Assembly: GCF_048594095.1 (NCBI RefSeq)
Contig: NC_132810.1
Span: 12,099,501-12,163,500 of the forward strand
Direction: 5' to 3'
DNA length: 64,000 bases
Origin: Paramormyrops kingsleyae
Taxonomy: Eukaryota > Chordata > Actinopteri > Osteoglossiformes > Mormyridae
Position numbers and translations under genes: made by a program. The notes beneath the pieces are model-generated. The model saw only the letters and a program-made list of their open reading frames with translations, was not told the DNA's origin and made no database searches. Shown here piece after piece: positions 49,501 through 61,227 of this stretch; within the stretch, counting starts at the first letter, position 1; every line of letters begins with the position of its first letter.

Positions 49501-52152
49501 TTGGGAAGTGTTCTATGAAATAAAAAAATATCGGTCAAGTGCTAGTAATGGATGTTGCCAATTTGGACTGTCTGATCATACTGAAGATACTTTTGATGAT
49601 TTTTACGCTGTTTTTGGCCATGCTCACATTCATGCAGGTGAATCACGTTTCCGAGGGGATGCCGAGGGAAGTGACGCGATACATGCCAATTAGTGACCTT
49701 GGTGGCAGCGTGGCCTCCCATTGTCCAGGCGGCGATAACTGATTGCACATCTTGAAGGCGTAACCTGTGGTACATTTAACGTTTTGAAAGCACAAACTGC
49801 GGTAAACTCACTGATGAAGGAGGAGGACATGACAGGCACAGTCGTGGGTATAGAAAACATTCTGATCGTAAGGGAGAACAGGTTACCGAGTTCCTAATGG
49901 CGATGAGCCTTAAGAGTTAGCCTGCCCGAGGATCTCTCTATGCACAGTTATGAGAAAGTGCTGGTATAGGCGAGATTCTGGCGATTTACTCACCGTGGTG
50001 CTGTTGCGGGTGCAGACTGATGGGATGTGTAAAAAAACGTGGGCAGCAGAGAGCCAGTGTTACTGTCTGGCTCAGTTTTGGAACACAGAAAAACTGAGAG
50101 CATCAGTTGCTACGAACAGATTACTAACCACTCAAGCATGCTTACAACTTCAGGGAACTGCTCGCTCTGTTTTGAGCAATGTTCAAAGTAACTGGAAGCT
50201 ATGGAACTGCTGCAAATGAGATGTGCTGCTTATGTTTTCCAAATGACTGGCAAATCTTCCCATTTCACAGTCTCACTGATTCCCTGGAAGTGAGTTGCCG
50301 TTAATCTCCTCAAGCAGCAGGCAAGCAGGCATTGACTAACTGCAGTGTTGCCCTGACTTCCCCCGATTTGTAATAGCTGTCTAGCTGATATACTATAGGT
50401 CGCCCAGTTTCTGAAAAAAAAAACACACACACAAGCCTCTTCATAAGGTCATTGTCGTGGCAGGCTTCAGACACACCAGAGCTCACAGGAAACTCTTCTA
50501 CGATGCTTGTTTGTCTGAATAGCGATTCCAAACCCTGCACTTGCTGCCTGCGGTGTGTTGTGTGATTCATCTGCTCGTAGTGTGAACCTGCATGTTTAAG
50601 CTGTGATCTACTGCATTGCCTCAATATTGGCCAACACACTGTCACGTTAGCCATCCGAGTCCAGCTATGAAATGGATGCGAGGCATTTTATTGTTTGTGT
50701 TTTTCATGCAATGCAAGTGGAACAGCAGTGAGGGTTTCTATAAGTGTCTTTAGTCAGAGTTTCCATGGAGGACTGGTTACTTATGCACGGCATGCAGTGG
50801 TATGTTGGGGCAATTCAACTTTGGCTCAGAAATCTGTGTACCTACAAAACACGCCCTTGGAGATGGGCCAGTCAATCTAGCATCTAGAAAAAAAACAGGC
50901 CTGCAACCCCCTTGGGCAATTTTTTCATGCTTCTTTGAGGCTTCCCTTGACTCAGCTTGCTTGTCCTGTTTCCTTCAGCAAAACAGATCCTGGTCGAAGA
51001 TTAAGAGCCTCGTCCACTGGCCGTTCGTCTCGCACCGTAAGCGACTGTCCTGGATTCAGCTCGCTGGACACAAAGGTGAGGCCTCCTTCCTCGCTCTTCT
51101 ATGATCACCTGAAGTCACAAAATGATGTGCATAAGTAAAAGGGTTCCCACTGACTCATGTTAAGGAGTTATTGTGTCTCCTGGCTGGACAATAAGTAGAA
51201 ATGCCTCAGGCCTTTGCCTGCAGCTGTGCCCCCCTGCAATAATGTGCCCCGGACCCCACAGGCAGCTTCAAGGCTGGTGAGGAGGGCACCATTCTGAAGA
51301 AGTTCTCGGAGAACGAGAAGCTGTGCTTCGAGCGGCTGAGAGGGGAACGCCTACAAGACTTTGTGCCCAAATACCATGGCGTGACAGAGCGTGACGGCGA
51401 AGCCTACCTGCAGCTGACAGACCTGTTGTATGATTTCGACGGACCCAGTGTCATGGATTGCAAAATGGGCGTGAGGTATAATATGCGGTGGGGGTGTTCA
51501 CACTGGAAAACTCGTGCATTAAAAATGCAGCACTCTGTGTAGATGGATTACCTTTACAAACAACTGGCAGGCCCCCACCAGCACTAACCGCACTGTTTTC
51601 CTGCAGAGTTCACATTGATCTAAGATAAGGGCCTTGGGGAACACCTACATAAATGGAGGGGGCCATTTAGCTGGGGAGGGTTTGAGTACAACCTCTTAAA
51701 GAGGAACTTTTAAAGGGGCCAGAATGCATGACTCAAACCATGAGTGCAGAGGAAGGTTTCAGCAGGGGTAACACCGCTAAACTCCCATCAGTCTGTCACC
51801 CCGGATATCTGAGAAGATGCAATGAATACGTTGTGGGGGTGCCTGCTCGATTTAACGAGGCAGACGGGGAGCTTGGAGGTGGGCAAGCTCGCTGTCATTT
51901 GCCCCCAGTGAATGATTCTGATTATCAGTGAGGCCAAGGGAACTGGCAGTTGTTTTTTTCTCTCGTAATCGAACACCTGTCCTCTCAGAGGCCTTGTGAT
52001 TACTTCCTGCCCCCCGAGGGTAGGGCGGCATGGTAAACGGGTCTTGTTTTGCCGACTGCACAGCCATGTTTCCTGTGTGGAGGGAGAATGGGTTCAGGCA
52101 AGCATTCACACACACACAGACACACACACACAGACACATACACACACACACA

Positions 52153-52185
<33 letters not shown>

Positions 52186-55100
52186 AGAAACACGGTTGCA
52201 GTTACGGGGTGTCCCTTTAGACTTGTTTTCACGCCACACACACAAACAAACCCACACGTGTCACCACACACGTACGCTTATGCACACACAGGAAAAGAAA
52301 TGTCAGCTTAAAGAAGGCTTCCCTCACGCTCCTGGTCTTTCACACACAGTCACACTGGGCACACACGCACACACGCACACACACAAACACACACACACCC
52401 ATGTGTTTACATAGGCGGGCAGTAGGATATATGGAGAGAACTGCACACGGACGCACAGAGCAGCTTCTATTCATGCACACACTAACGCAAACTGGGTCCC
52501 CTGTTACGTTTCCTTCTTTGACATACAGGAAGCTGGTAGGGTTCAGTGGAGACAGTGAAACTGAAGAAAAACAAACAGTAGAGCGTTGCGTGTCTTTTGT
52601 AACAGGAAGGCTGTAACAGAGAGTCTGTGTGCGTGGCTGAAGTGAGGAGTTTAATTTAATGATACTTTATTGGTCCCACATGGGGTCATTCTCGTTTTGC
52701 CTATCCTAGCTTGCTCTCCATGATGCACATGTAGGTGAGAGCATGTTCGGCAGCAAAGGGCAGCCATCTGCAGCAGCACCCAGTGCACTGGGGGTTAAAG
52801 GCCTAGCTGAAGAGCCTATAGACATGTGACTATTCTGCCGAGGCCGGACTCCTACCTGCAGCCTTCCAGTCACCGGCACAGAGGCTTGGCCCGCTGAGCC
52901 ACAAGTACGGAGGGAGCGATGGTGCACGGGCCGAGCAAATACAGCAAGCCAGCACACCCCGCGCGTTCACTTTGGCTCGGTTCTTAGAGCTCAACTCAAG
53001 CGGCGCTTCGCATTCTTGCAACCGGCTGCGACATGTTGGCACCCTCAGATCAAGTGGGTGGGACAGGGAGCCAAATGTTCTGTGGCGAAACACATTCAAA
53101 GTTAAAGGTCATTTAGGTCTATTTTGGTGTGGGGGGGGGGGGAAGCAAACTTCTCCACCCACCCTCATCTCACTCAATCCCGAACAACTGAAAACACCCT
53201 AAGCAGTGCATGGCTACATGCTAGTGTGGGGCAGGTATCTTGGGCATCCCTGAGTGCATGAGTTTGCCCTGATCTTTACCGGCTTTGGCTGACGTGGTCC
53301 TGCAGGACGTACCTGGAGGAGGAGCTGGTGCGAGCCCGGGAGAGGCCCAAGCTGCGCAAAGACATGTACGACAAGATGCTGGAGGTAGACAGCGACGCCC
53401 CCACGGCGGAGGAGCACCAGCAGAAGGCGGTCACCAAACCACGCTACATGCAGTGGCGGGAGACCTTGAGCTCCACCCACACGCTGGGTTTCCGCATCGA
53501 AGGCGTCAAGGTGAGGCCTGATGGACTGTGCTGATGTTGCAGAGTGAACAGAGGGTACAGTTGCACAACTGTCTCTAAGCTACGTAGCTCACAGCGTAGG
53601 CATGAAGAAAAATTCAGATGAACTTTAGAGATTTCAGTAGTGAGAATCACTTCGGTGCCTCGGTTGATAATACCTCTCAAAACTCAGCTGACCAAGACTG
53701 ACTCAATGCCGCTTCTAGAAACCAGATGGTACCTGTAGTACAGACTTCAAGAAGACCCGGTTGAAGGAAGAGGTGATGCAGGTCTTCAATGATTTCGTGG
53801 CTGGGAACAAAAACATTATCGTAAGTTCCATTTTCACAAGAGTCACGTTGAGTCAGGATTTGTACCTTTTATCGTCACCTAAGAATTTGTGCCTTTTTTG
53901 TCACCCAATCAGAGGTCCTATCTCAGAAAACTGGAGCAGATACAAAGTGTTCTAGAGGATTCTAAATTCTTCACGCAGCATGAGGTAGGATGAAATATTG
54001 GAAGTCTTTCGTTTTACAGGCAGTACAGCTGTCATTGTCCCCAGCAGTTCTCTTTTCTAATTCGGGTGAAATCCTGTCGCCCTTTTCTGAGGCAATCTTC
54101 AGGATGGTAGTAAACAGAGTATGTCACTTCTCAGAATAACTGCAAAAATGAATTATATGAATCAGTCTTGGTAGCATTGTAGCCTTACACTTCTGGGCAA
54201 AGGGCTGATGTTTGCAAAATGACTTATGGTGAAGGGAAGGGTTTCGACTTTATGTGTGCCTCCTGGCATTTGAACCTGCGACCTCTGCACCGTTACTGTA
54301 CTATATTTAAAACAACCAATCTATCAAAAATAAAACAAATAACCTTGTATTGAAATGGACCACAGGTGCATCTAATTATAATACACATTGATATCACATT
54401 GACTGGTGTAGAAGTCAATAATGTAATATCTTCCAGTAATGTAATAATATGCCAATAGTGAGATACATTTCTCAGTAATTAATGTAATAAAAGTCAATAA
54501 TGTAATAATTGACCAATAATGTAATAGCTTATTACATTATTGGCAAAAAGTTATGACGTTATTGGTTCAGAAAATACACTGCCCGGCCAAAAATAAAGTC
54601 GCCATTTGAATTTATATCAGCAAATACTTAAGAGCCAATGACTGGATCATTATTAAAGTTCAGAAACGTTATGCAGCAATAAAGTAAAGTCAGCTGAGTT
54701 CCTGAATCTACTGCACGGTTACACCTCCATCCATCATAAATGGATTTTTTCTTCCCTGTTGGCATGGGTATATTTCAGGATAGGAATGCCGAGATTCATT
54801 GGGTTTGAATCAAAGAGTGGTTCAGGGAGCATGAGGAATCATTTTCACTCATGACTTGGTCACCACAGAGTTGTGACCTTAACCTCATTGAAGGTCTTCG
54901 GGATGTGCTGAAGGAGGCTTTATGGAGTGGTTCAACTCACTTGTCAGTACAGAAACTCTGTACTTAATGCAAATTAATGCAAATCTGGATGAAAATAAAG
55001 GGTGAGATGTTGCATAAGCTTGTGGAAACAATGCCATGAGAAATGTGCACCATAATCAAAGCTAAAGGCGGTCCAACTAAAAATTCAAATGGAGACTTTT

Positions 55101-55566
55101 TTTTTGGTTTGGCAGTGTATATGACATTATTTGCCAATTATTTCATTATCGACTTTTATTACATTAAGAATGGGAAAATTATGACCATATTGGTAGTTAT
55201 TACATTATGGGCTTGTACAACTTCTCACTGGTCGCACAGTATGTTTTATGGACTGCTGTTGGCCTGGCGAGCTGCAGCCTTGACTTGGCGATGGCAAGGA
55301 ATCTGCGTTAGTGTCAGACGGTAGCACATGTCTGACAGTCGTCCTTCCTCCACTCTGCCAAGGTCATCGGAAGCTCTCTGCTCTTCATCCACGATCGCAC
55401 TGAGCGGGCTGAAGTGTGGCTCATTGACTTCGGCAAGACCACTGCGCTGCCAGAGGGAGAAAAACTAAACCACCGCATCCCATGGCAGGAGGGCAACCGT
55501 GAGGATGGCTACCTGTTGGGACTCGACAACCTGCTCCAGCTACTGACGTCTTTGATGGAACCATGA
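39877..55566 (+). CDS. itpka: inositol-trisphosphate 3-kinase A (7 coding exons)
   Basis: The enzyme phosphorylates Ins(1,4,5)P3 to Ins(1,3,4,5)P4 in the cytosol, which ends the calcium-releasing signal and makes a new messenger. Exons: 39877-40545, 50979-51075, 51262-51475, 53306-53510, 53719-53820, 53913-53984, 55363-55566. Borders are GT/AG and phases join to 520 codons plus stop; human ITPKA is 461. The IPK-family motif PxxxDxKxG is PSVMDCKMG at residues 317-325, with the ATP/Mg site LIDFGKTT near 473-480. The tract SVSSAGSSTVLEESEDDILS matches the acidic Ser-rich tract of ITPKA. Residues 224-255 match the calmodulin-binding segment. Family ITPKB and ITPKC are alternatives, but ltk next door and the exon 1 motifs favour A. 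The first 90 residues are not clearly conserved. Confidence 0.95.
42060..42315 (+). mobile_element. tRNA-headed SINE, near full length
   Basis: The head GTGGTGGCTCAGTGAGTAAC (box A) and ATGGCTTCGATTAAC (box B) precede TAGTTTTCATGTTCTCTATG and a GAAATAGGCTCCAGC...GAATAAGTGGTTATCC tail. Confidence 0.7.
42878..43436 (+). repeat. 38-bp minisatellite, about 15 copies
   Basis: The unit is GCAAAAATGTGGACTGTCTG with GCAGGGAGCTGGGAGGGA. Some copies are shortened (43060-43080, 43300-43330). Long frames on both strands here are repeat artefacts. Confidence 0.93.
44371..44404 (+). repeat. GT microsatellite
   Basis: Nearly pure (TG)n just before the palindromic element at 44409. Confidence 0.85.
44409..44686. 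mobile_element. inverted-repeat DNA element (MITE)
   Basis: TTTACCTATCCTTATGGGGA at one end and TCCCCATAAGGATATGTTTA at the other. The left end also has the internal palindrome GGGGACATAATGTCCCC. This type is widely repeated in fish. No coding frame. Confidence 0.75.
44698..44745 (+). repeat. GT microsatellite
   Basis: (TG)n with a few C changes, directly after the palindromic element. Confidence 0.85.
45318..45352 (+). repeat. AC microsatellite
   Basis: (AC)n with one CTC interruption in itpka intron 1. Confidence 0.85.
48385..48545 (+). mobile_element. SINE head and body fragment
   Basis: CTGGCTCGGCGGGTGTACCC (box A-like) and CAGCTCGAATCCTGTGGCTG (box B-like) are followed by a body with GGGCGAAGCCCTGAACCC. 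Confidence 0.55.
48650..48878 (+). mobile_element. SINE body and tail
   Basis: CCTGCAGTCCAAAGACTTTC, then GACCGGCATCCCCTCTAGGG TGTA, and GGGTAGGTTAGAAGATGCCT GGATGG. Standard order of the fish SINE, with the head lost. Confidence 0.6.
48958..49337 (+). mobile_element. Tc1-like element, internally deleted (380 bp)
   Basis: CTCAGCCACTTCATTAGGTG at the left and ACCTAATAAACTGACCAGTG at the right are inverted and flanked by TA. Inside, CTCTGAACACACAACTCGCT is a remnant of transposase. This is a deletion derivative of a fish Tc1 family. Confidence 0.75.
50979..51075 (+). CDS. itpka: itpka exon 2 (calmodulin-binding segment)
   Basis: Encodes QNRSWSKIKSLVHWPFVSHR and KRLSWIQLAGHK. It is a basic, Trp-containing amphipathic stretch aligned with the mammalian calmodulin-binding helix, one residue shorter than human. 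Acceptor TTCAG, donor GTGAGG, phase 1. Confidence 0.93.
51262..51475 (+). CDS. itpka: itpka exon 3 (start of kinase core)
   Basis: Encodes GSFKAGEEGTILKKFSENEK through DLLYDFDGPSVMDCKMGV. It contains the PxxxDxKxG inositol-phosphate-binding motif of the IPK family. CACAG acceptor, GTATAA donor, phase 2. Confidence 0.96.
52106..52400 (+). repeat. CA-rich microsatellite region
   Basis: Several (CA)n blocks, the longest near 52106-52190, mixed with other sequence. They create spurious His/Thr or Cys/Val-rich frames. Confidence 0.85.
52650..52915 (-). mobile_element. tRNA-derived SINE, minus strand
   Basis: On the minus strand the head is GTGGCTCAGCGGGCCAAGCC (box A) with GCAGGTAGGAGTCCGG (box B). 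The far end reads ATGTGGGACCAATAAAGTAT C, a tail typical of fish. Confidence 0.65.
53306..53510 (+). CDS. itpka: itpka exon 4
   Basis: Encodes TYLEEELVRARERPKLRKDM, the KPRYMQWRET segment and LGFRIEGVK, which form the inositol phosphate-binding helices and lobe. It is nearly identical to human ITPKA (TYLEEELTKARERPKLRKDM). Confidence 0.97.
53719..53820 (+). CDS. itpka: itpka exon 5
   Basis: One hundred and two bases in phase, encoding KPDGTCSTDFKKTRLKEEVM and QVFNDFVAGNKNII. Matches the human stretch ADGSCSTDFKTTRSREQV. Acceptor TCTAG, donor GTAAGT. Confidence 0.95.
53913..53984 (+). CDS. itpka: itpka exon 6
   Basis: Seventy-two bases in phase encoding RSYLRKLEQIQSVLEDSKFF and TQHE. Aligns with human RRYLNRLQQIRDTLEVSEFF. 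Acceptor ATCAG, donor GTAGGA. Confidence 0.95.
54170..54305 (-). mobile_element. SINE fragment, minus strand
   Basis: On the minus strand, GGTCGCAGGTTCAAATGCCA is a clear box B context. Body follows toward 54170. Confidence 0.5.
54418..55215. repeat. AATGTAATAA-rich repeat, split by an insertion
   Basis: AATGTAATAA/TTATTACATT motifs on both strands occur at 54418-54575 and again at 55118-55205. A Tc1-like element sits exactly between them. Confidence 0.6.
54577..55117 (+). mobile_element. Tc1-like element, internally deleted (541 bp)
   Basis: CACTGCCCGGCCAAAAATAA at the left and TTTTTTGGTTTGGCAGTG at the right are inverted, with TA on both sides. The interior encodes a transposase remnant, SCDLNLIEGLRDVLKEA, from the end of the DDE domain. 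Confidence 0.8.
55363..55566 (+). CDS. itpka: itpka exon 7 (ATP/Mg site and C-terminus)
   Basis: Encodes VIGSSLLFIHDRTERAEVWL, then IDFGKTTALPEGEKLNHRIP and GNREDGYLLGLDNLLQLLTS, with TGA after MEP. The SSLL and IDF motifs place the metal and nucleotide ligands; Asp 475 is the metal-binding position. Confidence 0.97.
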   Translation, partial: VIGSSLLFIHDRTERAEVWLIDFGKTTALPEGEKLNHRIPWQEGNREDGYLLGLDNLLQLLTSLMEP

Positions 55567-58030
55567 CATCCAGCTATTGTCTATCCTTTTTATTATTTGG
55601 AGAAGAGTAGAGTTACTAGAAGGAAATAAGTCTTGGGTAGTGGTAGTTTTTTAAGGGCTGCAATTCACACATCCTGAAGGGAGACCATAGAGACATGTAC
55701 TACATGGCCACTAGAGGGCACTATTTGCATTTTACGAAAGTTGTCAGATTGCATCTGTTGAACTTTAGGCCTCTTATTGCCAAATAGTCAATGTGTTTCC
55801 ATCTGTTACTGGATAAAGATAATGCTGTCACAAAAGTGTTTATGACATTTAAAAGTTCCATACGAATTAGAGGTCAACTTTAAAATTTTATACAATACTC
55901 TCTAATTTTATTTTCCAAAGTGTATTTATATATTTTGGTTTGCAGGATAAAATCTGAAAGAGCTGTGTTCACAAGTAAAGCATTTAGCAACAGCACACTG
56001 CAGTAGTATATCTGTAATCATTAACAGCTGTCTGAATACACATGGTAGCTGTAACTGTGTAATAATGTGTCGAACCTGCAATTAACCAGCCTTGAAATTA
56101 TTGGAACAAAAAAAACGATACGTGACCCTTGTACCTAAGAGGCCACTGTTTGAAAATGTTACCTTTGTGCCAGCTTTGCCCTCTAGAGAATAGACATGAA
56201 AATCTTTAAACGCTACGTTAATAACCGCACTGTAAAAGTAATTACGGGTAGCTGACTGAGTGCGAGGACACCCATGGGGGGACATGGGGGACCCAAAGCG
56301 AGTGGCCATTTCGGCAGCACTGCCCAATCAGGTGGCTCCAGAGCGGTCCAGGTGGTGCTGGCTTGTTTCCAAGACGACGTGTCTATTTTATGCCAAAAAG
56401 AGGTCTCTATTTTCAGGCAGCAAAAAAAACAACAAATCATGATATTGCATAATATTGTGAAAGATTATGACATTTACGGTGGATTGTAAAGGAGTGCCAA
56501 TCTGCTCCAGTGTATATACTTGTTAAAATCAGATACTGTACATAAAGAATTTTATGTTTACAGCCTAGAACACTACATTTTACTTCCTTGTAACCTGTCT
56601 GATTGCTTCTTTACCAAAGACTCAGTTTCCAGTTTTGTACCATGTTTGTAAATATTTTAAGCTTTCCTTTAAAAAATAGATGCTGAAATAATTGACCTGT
56701 CGATCTTACAGATATTGAAGGGATTTTTTTTTAAATGACTGACTAAATATGTATTTATGGGGAAAGGGAAAATAATATATCACAATTTTCCTGCTTGTAT
56801 CATCTCTGAAAAGCCGTACTTTGTGGAAACATTTATAGGCTAGACAAATATTTAATATATTTCGAATATACTTTCTGTGGCCTATAATGCCATGTAATAT
56901 ACAGATTCGATCATTGTTAGTGGTTGCCCAACTTCTATAATGAACCAGAAAGTGAATACAATCATGATATACCTATAAAACATTTTCAAAATGCCTTTTT
57001 ACAGATGTTTTTAATACGGTTTATGGAATTTAAGGCTATTTGTATGTAACTTTTATTTCCCATCCCAATCTGTGTAACGAAGGGCTGCACACTTATGTTA
57101 GTAGGGTTATTGCTAGTTAACTGGTAAACACTAAATACTGTTGTACTGGCTTGACAATCATAGCAGGGACTCTGTGTCTTTATGTTTTGTTCTTCAACCT
57201 TTTCTGTAGTAAAAAACCATTTGAATTTATTTGTGCTCCTTGTTTTTTTATTTTGCATCATAAAAAATGTAACCAGTCATATTCCAGCAAATTTGATATC
57301 CTTAGTCACAATACTGCACTGAGATTGAATGCATAATTAATGAGGCATTTCAGTGAGGAAATATAATTAAAATGTACAGGTCATCATGAGATCATTTCAA
57401 ATAATTTTATTTCCAAAATCAAATTTTTCTTTATATAACACGTTCGATAAACTTTTGTGCCAGTGCAAATGTTCAGAAATAGAACTGCATTTTAAACCAG
57501 CATACACTGCATTTTTGTTCACATCAATACAGAACTGGTTCAATGAATTGATGCCTAATCATACCGCCAGTGTTTTGAAACATTAAGCACATTTATAGCA
57601 TATAGAAAACACTACTAGATTTTAACGAAACGTAAAGAAGCCAGTCTGTGTCAAAACCAGCAAAAATCTATGGTTGAACTGAAGACTTTCAGAATTGGTG
57701 AGTTATGTGACTTTTTTCATTAAACAAAAGTGACAAATGCTGACAACAGTAAAACGACCCTTACTGAACTGGAGATAAAATGTAGTTTTTAAAAAATGTC
57801 AATTTACTCCCCTTCTGGTCTAGTCCGTTCAGCCTGTATACTTTGTCCATCCCATGACGGCCAGATGTTTGCGTTTTACTAGATTGTATCGGCTCATACT
57901 GGGTTTTAGTGACCTTCCAGTGAGTGAAAACGAGCAGTGTTCAGGACACTGTTGGGCGGCAGGCTACATTCATCTTTTATGTCCCACTGACCGACTTTTA
58001 TAATAAAAGTAAAAGAGGATAATTCAAATT
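55567..58030 (+). other. itpka: probable itpka 3' UTR
   Basis: AT-rich sequence after the stop, without coding exons or clear transposons. It holds several TGTAAATA-like elements (for example near 56647) and an AATAAA at 58002-58007 that could end the transcript. Where the mRNA really ends is inferred. Confidence 0.45.
58002..58007 (+). promoter_or_regulatory. itpka: AATAAA polyadenylation signal candidate
   Basis: A canonical hexamer about 2.4 kb after the itpka stop codon. Other near-matches occur earlier, so a shorter 3' UTR is possible. Confidence 0.3.
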
Positions 58031-61000
58031 GCTCCCAGGCAACTAGGAGAGCAGCTGTGAGCTTTGCTGCTTAAAGACAGAACACACAGCAGTTAAAAGA
58101 CCAAATGGGAAATGACCTAATTACTGAAGTGCCCCAGTCTTTCCATTAGTCTGGCTTTATCTTGTGTTACAGAAGAAAGATGCTTGTACTGTAATCGCCA
58201 GAGTGTGAAATGGCACCATGGCACTTAAAATGAAGTATCGATTAGCGTTAACAACATTCTGCCTGGTGGGATAGCTAGACTATGAAAACATATTAAGAGC
58301 AAGGTCGCTCTGGATATAAAGACTTGTTTTACATTTTTGGACTCTTCAAATGGGATTTTTTTATTTTTACTCTTCCTCGCTAACAGACACCAGGTTTCAT
58401 CTGAGAAGTTATAATTTTTGTAAACTGTTTAATCTACTGGCCCACCACTGAGTAAGGCAATACAAGGTGGATGGACAGAAGGATGGATGAATGGATCTAC
58501 CACAGCGACAATGCTGGTCCTGGGCTCACCCAGATGGAACCTAGCCCCGCCCACTGAGTGTTCAAAGCAAGCGATACAGTATGATAAAATGATTGTGTCT
58601 GACAGGTATGTGTGTGTGTGGTTAGACCAATCGCAGGAAATGTGTTGCTGAGAGGCAAATAGCTTTTTATTTCTCTTTGTTAATTTGGTCTTAGTAATGC
58701 CACAGGTAATTTCCAAACTGATAAAAATATATACGGTAGGTGAGTCTGTAGTGTGATTTTGTCACCAAGTGAATTGTTCTGGGACAGGCCCACCTGATTT
58801 TCTACTGACCCACCCACGCTATGATCTCTGGCTCTGCTGTAGAGATAAATTGATGGATGAATGGATGGAGATTTAATTTTCCTTTCAACAGTTCCAATTA
58901 CAATACAGAATATCTGCATCACTAAAATAACATGCACAGCCTCAGAAAAAAATGAGACCATTTTGTTTCACTCATTTGCGTCTGTGAATAATATATATTT
59001 TTCTGCAAACTGCAGCCTGGTTCTTCCCTGTTTCTCATTAATGAAGGGCTTCTTCCTTGCTTTATGGGACTTCAATCCTGCTTGTAGGAGCCTGAAACAA
59101 ACTGTCCTAGCAGTGCACCTCACACCTGCACTTAATGTTTCCCATTCCTTTTGAAGGTCACTTGATTTCATCCTACGATTCATGAGAAACTGTCTGATAA
59201 GTTAACAGTCATCTCTGGCATTAGAATGTCGCTTCCGCCCTTTACCTGGCTGGTTTCTGGTCGTTCCCAGTGTCTCCTGCTTCACCTTATTCTTCTGTAC
59301 TGCTGTCTGTTGAGCCTGGAAGCAACCTGCTGCTCAGCGTAGCCTTCTGCCAGCAGAACCACGATTAAACCAGGATTTAAAAATGCAGATATATTTAAAA
59401 TGATAGAGTGGTCTCTTCATTTTTTCCGCAGCTGTATTTCATCAATAAAAAAAAACAATTACCAAGAAAGCATTATTTATTTTTTATTTTTTTTTAAATG
59501 TGTTTGGCAGACATCAAAGAAAGTACAAAGCAATGCTGAAGAGTATGTCAATTGTGAATCCTGCCCCCTGGTGAATAAACTGCAGTACTGTAGTACCCTA
59601 CATCTCTTCCATAAGGCGAGTTTCAGAATCAATGGTGATCACTTCTGGGGCACAGATTACCAAAACCTGCAGAAATACACAATATAAATATCAGACAATA
59701 GGATGACTACAAGTGCACCACAAATAATGAGTACATTATGGGGTCTGGTGATTGGCTTATTTTTTTCTTGCTCTATAATATATATTTAGGATTATTGCTA
59801 TGCTTTGGCTGCTTTCTGCAATTCAGAGTTTTCAAAAATTCTATATAAAATACTAATAAAACTAAACATATTAATGCTGGACAAACACAGACAATTATTA
59901 TATCACAGAAAAGGGCAGCCATCAATGTTGGACATTCATGGTCAAAATAACACATGTAGAAAAAGTAATAAATCTACAGCAGTTTGTTTTACCACCACAT
60001 AAATCCCCTTTTACACTGTATTCCTAAACCAAAAAACCCAACCTGCAGTCTCTACATCATCACTCCTCTGTCGATCCAATTCTTTAGACTTCTTAAATCA
60101 GTCACTAAATCAGGGTCCTTAAAATGTTTTAAAATGGGAGTAAGATGCATTGTCATCAGGCTGCACAGCTTCTCTGTGCCTTGATTGCACTGCTCTTATA
60201 TTAGCAGGGAAACATATTACGGTTGTACCTGTCATAAATGATTACTAATCACACAAGCTCTGTTGGAAAACGGGGACTGTCGAAGTATATCTGCAACTTA
60301 CACAATAATCACATAAAAACACAACAAATATGGAATATATTTAAGAAATAAAGAGTTTGTGTTATAAAAACTGTTCATAAAAGGGTATTAAAACACACCA
60401 ATTGCCTCAAAATTTATCAAGCGTATTTATGGAAATATTTTATCAGAGCAATTGATGCGAAGACCCTATGTTGTAACCTAAAACAGACATTGGAATTTTC
60501 CTATATTAATAACAGGGGATGATAGTCAGGGCTACTTTGGGGTACTGATGAAAAATTCACACTTTATGGGAAATTCAGAGTTACAAGTACACCGGAACTT
60601 CATGTATTTGCAATGTGGGAGAAAACACGTAGTAAAGCAAGGAAATGCGCACATTGGTCAGGGGAATACACTACTCAGTCAGCCTCAGTTTAATGTCCAG
60701 ACTTCAAACTGAATATCACAGGATCCGATTTTTAGAAATGTTCATACTGCCAAGTATATACTTCAGGTGCACGTAACACAACAAAGGAAAAGAAATGATT
60801 GTACTTATTCACAGAAGACGCCTTCTAAGAAGTCAGTCAGATCTTTTATCCCTGGATTTTATGCTGAGGTTAAATGAAATGATTCCCACTTGTAAACTCC
60901 CACAATCCTCCTGGGCATCTTCTCGTTACAGGCCTTTTCATCCTCCAACTGTGCAGTCTTCTATCCGCCCACATTCTTAAAACCTCCCCTTCATTATTTA

Positions 61001-61227
61001 CAGGGAATTAAAGACATGCCCTCCACCACAACAGGCCAAGAAACAAAACAGAACATGCTATTTTTAAAACAGCACACAAATGACTGGTTAATCATTGAAG
61101 TTTTTAACTGTGTCTAAGCAAAACTCTTAAAAGTCAAGTGGTTTCACAACAGAAACTTGTAGGCCTTTCTATGCATATTTTCTTGGCAACAACATCCCTG
61201 GGGTCTTTCTCTTGTAACTTTCTGGTT
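58031..61227. other. intergenic stretch, tail-to-tail between itpka and ltk
   Basis: No supported exon. 58430-58870 has GGATGGATGAATGG pieces of SINE tails. 59.2-61.2 kb is AT-rich with nothing recognised. Confidence 0.55.

Larger units (their letters stand above)
40546..50978 (+). other. itpka: itpka intron 1
   Basis: A 10.4 kb intron. It carries SINEs, a 38-bp minisatellite, a palindromic element among GT repeats and an internally deleted Tc1 element. Segments 45.4-48.3 kb and 49.4-50.9 kb show no repeat that I recognise and could hold regulatory DNA. Confidence 0.8.
51476..53305 (+). other. itpka: itpka intron 3
   Basis: A 1.83 kb intron with long CA-rich repeats and a minus-strand SINE. 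No exon seen. Confidence 0.8.
53985..55362 (+). other. itpka: itpka intron 6
   Basis: A 1.38 kb intron made mostly of repeats: a SINE piece, an AATGTAATAA-rich repeat, and a Tc1-like element set in the middle of it. Confidence 0.8.

Noticed and set aside
52049..52414. His/Thr-rich and Cys/Val-rich frames
   Set aside because: They are translations of CA microsatellites within itpka intron 3.
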